Source: Deltaproteobacteria bacterium (GTDB lineage Bacteria; Bdellovibrionota_C; UBA2361; OMII01). From it: a stretch of 38,677 nt of DNA. Position 1 is the stretch's first letter. The number at the start of each line of letters is the position of its first letter. Position numbers and translations under genes: made by a program. Shown in pieces: positions 35,761 through 38,677 of the stretch. Where the stretch lies: NCBI GenBank assembly GCA_947467385.1, contig CANIHJ010000009.1, positions 1 through 38,677 of the forward strand, given 5' to 3'. The notes below the pieces were generated by a model. The model saw only the letters and a program-made list of their open reading frames with translations. It made no database searches and was not told the origin of the DNA.

Positions 35761-36329
35761 AGCTCAACAAAGCTCCTGAGCATTTCATGACCATGCTCGG
35801 TAAGGATCGATTCGGGGTGAAACTGTACGCCGCGAACGCGCAGCCGGTTGTGCCGAAGTGCCATAACCTGCCCACAGTTGTCCACTGCCGTCACCGTCAG
35901 CTCGTCGACTGGGAACTGTTCGTTCTTGACGACCCATGAGTGGTAGCGGCCAACTGAGAAGCTCCTGGGAAGGCCGCGGAAGAGCAGCTCCCTGGGGTCT
36001 ATGACCTCAATCGGCGTCGCTTTGCCGTGAATGGGCTGGTCGATGTTCAGCAACGTTCCGCCAAAAACTTCGCCGATGCATTGGTGCCCCAAGCACACGC
36101 CGAGGATACTCTTGGTCTCGGCGAACTCGCGCACAATCTCCGGCATCATTCCCGCCTCAGACGGAATTCCGGGCCCGGGTGACAAGACTATCTTTTCAAA
36201 CGGCTCCACTTCGCTGAGGGTAATTTCGTCGTTGCGCCTCACCGTGACCTTGACGCCCTCAAGCTCCTCAAGCATCTGAACGAGGTTGTAGGTAAAGGAG
36301 TCGTAGTTATCTAGCATCAGTATCTTCAT
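35757..36329 (-). CDS. trpG: Anthranilate synthase component II (glutamine amidotransferase)
   Basis: Supplies ammonia from glutamine to TrpE. 190 residues from the ATG at 36329, with GGAGG six bases upstream. The nucleophile Cys79 is in GVCLGHQCIG; the oxyanion-hole loop SPGPGIPSEAG and the catalytic HPESI are present. In other bacteria one TrpG-type protein may also serve aminodeoxychorismate synthase (PabA); no pabB is in this window, so that remains open. Confidence 0.96.
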   Translation of the reverse strand: MKILMLDNYDSFTYNLVQMLEELEGVKVTVRRNDEITLSEVEPFEKIVLSPGPGIPSEAGMMPEIVREFAETKSILGVCLGHQCIGEVFGGTLLNIDQPIHGKATPIEVIDPRELLFRGLPRSFSVGRYHSWVVKNEQFPVDELTVTAVDNCGQVMALRHNRLRVRGVQFHPESILTEHGHEMLRSFVEL

Positions 36330-36340
36330 GTTGCCCTCCA

Positions 36341-37747
36341 CTACAGCTCTTGCGCGCGCGAGATCGCGGCCCTGAGCGCCCCAAGCTTCGCGTGCGCCTC
36401 GTTTAGCTCACTTTCCGGAATCGAGTCATGCACGACCCCCATGCCAGCCTGGTACACGAGCCTCTTGTTGATGCTCAGGAATGACCGGATCATGATTCCG
36501 AAAACAGCGTCCCCGTTGAATCCAAAGAAGCCCACACAGCCGCCGTAATGGCCGCGACGTATCGGCTCAAGCTCATCCAGAAGCTCGAGCGCGCGGTACT
36601 TCGGAGCTCCGGAGAGGGTCCCTGCCGGAAAGGTGTCGCTCACGATCTGTGGTGCAAGCCCCACCTGAGGGAGGTTCCCCTCAACCTCAGACACGAGATG
36701 AGTGACGTGCGAAAACTTCTGAACAAAGCGGAATCGTGTGACCTTGACACCTCGGCAGTGCCGACTGAGGTCATTTCGGGCCAAGTCGACCAGCATACAG
36801 TGCTCGGCGTTCTCCTTGGGGTCGTCCAGCAGCTTTTCGATCGCAATACGATCATGATCCTCATCTCCGCTTCTCTTGGTTGTGCCGGCGATCGGATAGA
36901 TGCCCGCGGTGCGCCCTCGGATGATAATCTGTGCCTCCGGAGAGGAGCCGAACAGCCGATATCCGCCGAAGTCTCCGTAGAAGAGGTAGGGCGATGGATT
37001 AATCGTTCTCAGAGCGCGGTACACCTGAAAGTCATCCCCCTCGAACTCCTGCAGGTAGCGGCGTGAGGGCACTATCTGGAATACGTCTCCTCGGGCGATG
37101 TGCCTCTTGCATGCCCTTACGAGCTCCAGGAAGTCCTCATCGGGCACAACCGAGGTTTCGGTGCCGATAGGCCTAAAGGGGAAGGTGCGAACGGGAGAAT
37201 CAAATGCAGCCCGAAGCAGCTGCTCGCGGCTTAGGGGTGCCGGCGCCCCCTCCACGGAGTTCTCAACAACGTGCACCTCATTCCGAAAAGGATTAAAAGC
37301 CAAAATGTAGCGGTACACCGTGAAGGAGACCTCTGGGATCGCCACGTCGTCGTTGCGCGGCTTGGTGAGTGAGATGCTCTCCATGAGCTCGATAGCCTCA
37401 AACGAGGCATACCCAAAGGCCCCGTTCACCACGCCTTTCGGCAGTGGACCACTTTTTAAAGTAAAGGAGCCCAGAAACTGCGAGATCTCTTCCCTAAATC
37501 CGGTCCCACGGCTAGCCGCTCTGGGCGAATCCTCCTTGTCCAACTTGGACACCCGAACCACACCCCGGTCGATCGACAACTGGGCAATAGGATCGCAGCA
37601 GATAAATGAGCGGCAGTCATCCTCACCGCGATAGTCCGAGCTCTCCAGGAGCAGGCATCGGGGGAACCGGTCCCGAAGGCGGAGATACACGGCAACCGGA
37701 GAGGTGAGGTCGGCTATCACGGTGTGGCAGGCGGTCTGAATGTTCAT
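36341..37747 (-). CDS. trpE: Anthranilate synthase component I
   Basis: Converts chorismate to anthranilate with TrpG. 468 residues. The N-terminal domain holds LLLES (32-36), the conserved tryptophan feedback-inhibition motif. The catalytic domain has LFGSSPE, PIAGTTKRSG, EHCMLVDLARNDL, the GTLSGAPK signature, and a final GMGVVHDSIPESE. The start at 37747 has no strong Shine-Dalgarno; an 8-base-pair stem-loop ends 18 bases upstream of it. It is the first structural gene of the operon. Confidence 0.97.
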   Translation of the reverse strand: MNIQTACHTVIADLTSPVAVYLRLRDRFPRCLLLESSDYRGEDDCRSFICCDPIAQLSIDRGVVRVSKLDKEDSPRAASRGTGFREEISQFLGSFTLKSGPLPKGVVNGAFGYASFEAIELMESISLTKPRNDDVAIPEVSFTVYRYILAFNPFRNEVHVVENSVEGAPAPLSREQLLRAAFDSPVRTFPFRPIGTETSVVPDEDFLELVRACKRHIARGDVFQIVPSRRYLQEFEGDDFQVYRALRTINPSPYLFYGDFGGYRLFGSSPEAQIIIRGRTAGIYPIAGTTKRSGDEDHDRIAIEKLLDDPKENAEHCMLVDLARNDLSRHCRGVKVTRFRFVQKFSHVTHLVSEVEGNLPQVGLAPQIVSDTFPAGTLSGAPKYRALELLDELEPIRRGHYGGCVGFFGFNGDAVFGIMIRSFLSINKRLVYQAGMGVVHDSIPESELNEAHAKLGALRAAISRAQEL

Positions 37748-37765
37748 AGTTTAAGGCTCGCTACG

Positions 37766-37790
37766 GGCCAGGCGGCATAATGCCTGTGCC
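37766..37790 (-). promoter_or_regulatory. Stem-loop just upstream of trpE
   Basis: On the minus strand GGC-A-CAGGC pairs with GCCTG-GCC (eight base pairs, one bulged A) around an eight-base loop. The stem ends 18 bases before the trpE ATG. No T-run follows, so it is not a standard Rho-independent terminator. It could affect ribosome access to trpE. Confidence 0.4.
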
Positions 37791-37832
37791 AGGGTACGTG
37801 GGGGATTCCGCGATGTGAAGGGGTATAGTATG

Positions 37833-37846
37833 TGGGCTTACGCCCA
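37833..37846 (-). promoter_or_regulatory. Hairpin holding the leader-peptide stop codon
   Basis: On the minus strand TGGGC-GTAA-GCCCA forms a perfect five-base-pair stem capped by a GNRA-type tetraloop. The TGG is the Trp codon of the putative leader peptide and the TAA in the loop is its stop. A ribosome paused at the Trp codon would prevent this stem from forming. Confidence 0.5.
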
Positions 37847-37888
37847 GAAGGAGGAGAAGGAGAAGATTGGAGAGAGCTTGCTCTTCAT
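37838..37888 (-). CDS. Putative trp operon leader peptide (16 residues)
   Basis: ATG at 37888 to TAA at 37838 encodes MKSKLSPIFSFSSFWA, with one Trp codon two codons before the stop. It lies between the predicted promoter and trpE, 90 bases upstream of trpE, and its last codons form a hairpin. Classical trp leaders carry two or more adjacent Trp codons, so the single Trp is atypical. The start codon lies at the expected transcription start, so translation would be leaderless. A chance frame cannot be excluded. Confidence 0.45.
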   Translation of the reverse strand: MKSKLSPIFSFSSFWA

Positions 37889-37895
37889 GACAACT

Positions 37896-37924
37896 ACCCT
37901 ACGCGCGAGCCGGCAGGAGGTCAA
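37896..37924 (-). promoter_or_regulatory. Predicted sigma-70-type promoter of the trp operon
   Basis: TTGACC (37924-37919), 17 bases, TAGGGT (37901-37896). The -35 matches consensus at five of six positions. The expected transcription start is about seven bases after the -10, i.e. near 37889-37888, which coincides with the ATG of the leader reading frame. Confidence 0.6.
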
Positions 37925-37941
37925 GAAAAACATCCTATTCT

Positions 37942-37975
37942 GAAGACCGCCCCCACCTCCTTTTTGGGAGTCTTC
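37942..37975. repeat. Two-part hairpin upstream of the trp promoter
   Basis: GAAGA (37942-37946) pairs with TCTTC (37971-37975), and inside it CTCC (37957-37960) pairs with GGAG (37967-37970) around a T-rich loop, with a C-rich bulge on the left arm. It lies between the trp promoter and the divergent gene. It could be an operator, a leader structure of the plus-strand gene, or incidental. Confidence 0.3.
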
Positions 37976-38158
37976 CCGAAGGCCTTTAAGCTGCCCCGCA
38001 AACAGCTGCACAGCCAGCCATCCCCCTTCGAAAGCGAAAAAGACCTGTCGCTTCCGGTCGTTGACTGTTCGAATTGCCGCTGTTTCTTGATTACCCTCGG
38101 GCCTTTAGTAGCCGGGGTTTGTTGTGTTCCCTAAGGTTCTAACACGAGAAGGTGCGCT

Positions 38159-38428
38159 TTGAGTAAGCCACACGCCGACGGATTGGTCCCGGATGCTCGT
38201 AAGCTCCTTGAGGCCTACTTGAATGGTCCGGAGGTTACGTACCAGGATCGGGAGGTGACCAAGTTGTTTTACGGGTTGGGCGATGGGTACTCCTACTCCC
38301 TCAAGGAGATAGCGAGGATCTTTAAGACAACGCCCGAAGAAATCCAGAGAATCAACGGGGAGATGAGGTTGAAACTCATAAACCAGGAGCTTCTCTGGGT
38401 GGCCGAGAAAGCCCAAAAGGCAAAATGA
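38159..38428 (+). CDS. Stand-alone sigma-70 region 4-like HTH protein
   Basis: 89 residues. The start is TTG, chosen because GAGAAGG lies six bases upstream, a stop codon closes the frame 25 bases upstream, and no ATG or GTG exists in between. Residues ~27-75 resemble region 4 of primary sigma factors: TYQDREVTKLFYGLGDGYSY, then SLKEIARIFKTTPEEIQRIN as the helix-turn-helix, then a basic helix MRLKLI. Primary sigma factors read 'REREVLRLRYGLGDG-x-x-x-TLEEIG-x-x-x-x-VTRERIRQIE' here. Regions 1-3 are absent, so it cannot be a complete sigma factor. It could bind -35 DNA or the RNA polymerase beta flap as an accessory or anti-initiation factor. It is followed by a terminator. Confidence 0.72.
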   Translation: MSKPHADGLVPDARKLLEAYLNGPEVTYQDREVTKLFYGLGDGYSYSLKEIARIFKTTPEEIQRINGEMRLKLINQELLWVAEKAQKAK

Positions 38429-38450
38429 TTCGGTTTTTTGAACCTGCCTG

Positions 38451-38478
38451 CGTAGAGAGCATTCCAATGCCCTCTACG
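38451..38478. terminator. Convergent-end terminator hairpin
   Basis: CGTAGAG (38451-38457) pairs with CTCTACG (38472-38478), and inside it GCATT pairs with AATGC across a two-base turn. On the plus strand a T-rich run (CCTTTCCCCTCTTTTCTTT) follows. It would end transcription of the sigma-region-4-like gene. The stop codon of the minus-strand gene lies within the right arm. Confidence 0.65.
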
Positions 38479-38677
38479 CCGGCCTTTCCCCTCTTTTCTT
38501 TCCATCCCGCTCACGTGGCGCCCGGCCGTGCCCCACAAGCCGAATGTGCTTTGCAAAGGTACGCATGACGGTGCCCTCCCGTGAAAGCGCGAAGATCCAG
38601 CCGCCGTAGATCCGAAACTGCTCGCCGGTTATCTCAAAGCGCGACAACGCCCCGGATATCTTGTGCTTCTCGATCGG
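38474..38677 (-). CDS. C-terminal fragment of an unidentified protein, cut by window edge
   Basis: The last 67 codons of a minus-strand frame that enters from the right edge and ends at TAG (38476-38474). The visible part is strand-like (SRFEITGEQFRIYGGWIFAL, GTVMRTFAKHIRLVG) and ends in a basic tail with several Arg and Lys. No motif identifies a family. Open frame and convergent placement with a terminator support a real gene. Confidence 0.5.
   Translation of the reverse strand, partial: PIEKHKISGALSRFEITGEQFRIYGGWIFALSREGTVMRTFAKHIRLVGHGRAPRERDGKKRGERPA

Larger units (their letters stand above)
37889..38158. other. Divergent regulatory region between the trp leader and the sigma-region-4-like gene
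   Basis: About 270 bases, or 411 if counted from trpE. It holds the predicted trp promoter and the two-part hairpin described separately. On the plus strand TTGACT near 38061 and TTGATT near 38087 are possible -35 elements for the 89-residue gene, but no convincing -10 follows at normal spacing. GAGAAGG at 38146-38152 is the ribosome binding site of that gene. Confidence 0.4.

Noticed and set aside
17613-37784. Shared GGCATTATGCC (17613-17623 plus; near 37784-37774 minus) as a possible common operator
   Set aside because: An 11-base match is well within chance for 38 kb. The copy near trpE is better explained as part of a stem-loop.
17578-38043. Repeated 14-mer GAAAGCGAAAAAGA at 17578-17591 and 38030-38043, both upstream of plus-strand genes
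   Set aside because: In a window of this size one to a few identical 14-mer pairs are expected by chance, and the flanks do not match.
38451-38478. Hairpin at the right end as an attachment site or mobile-element end
   Set aside because: It is followed by a T-rich run and lies between convergent genes, which fits a terminator; no integrase, tRNA or direct repeat is near.

Overview
The window is a dense, mostly housekeeping stretch of a Gram-negative bacterial chromosome. The outer-membrane beta-barrel protein, the class A penicillin-binding protein, the O-antigen ligase-like membrane protein, SURF1 (aerobic respiration) and cobalamin-dependent MetH all fit a deltaproteobacterial or Bdellovibrionota-like lineage. 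The sequence alone does not fix the taxon. I see no phage, IS element, CRISPR array, tRNA or rRNA.

Layout. The left edge (1-2003, minus) cuts the end of a bifunctional PBP1A-type gene. Upstream of it, on the same strand, lies a four-gene ABC module (2130-6779): ATPase, ABC-2 permease, GldG-like auxiliary protein and DUF4340 protein. Next on minus come a 758-residue TPR protein with a duplicated C-terminal domain (7012-9288), lysS (9298-10821) and a GH15/phosphorylase-kinase-like protein (10908-12605). An M42 peptidase (12724-13782, plus) converges on metH (13810-17277, minus). A divergent intergenic region then leads to a membrane-anchored repeat protein with a CxxC motif (17740-18846) and an O-antigen ligase-like protein (18957-20345), both plus.

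The most unusual gene pair is 20357-22324 (minus). Two adjacent KAS III (FabH-type) genes sit there: one keeps the Cys-His-Asn triad and the other has lost all three residues. This looks like an obligate heterodimer in the style of PqsC/PqsB or KS-alpha/CLF. A SURF1 gene is divergent to it. After SURF1 come a small helical protein, an outer-membrane barrel protein, a methyltransferase with a regulatory domain, an SDR-like protein and pdxH (all minus), then a parvulin-type peptidyl-prolyl isomerase and a small membrane protein (plus).

The right third (30305-37747, minus) is a complete, tightly packed tryptophan operon, trpE-G-D-C-F-B-A, closed by a type I-beta DAHP synthase. One transcript would therefore carry the first step of the shikimate pathway and the whole chorismate-to-tryptophan branch. 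Upstream of trpE there is a good sigma-70-type promoter followed almost at once by a 16-codon reading frame with a Trp codon next to its stop, whose stop codon sits in a hairpin loop; this is a candidate regulatory leader peptide. Divergent to the operon is a TTG-started 89-residue protein that resembles only region 4 of sigma-70. The right edge holds the end of an unidentified minus-strand gene.
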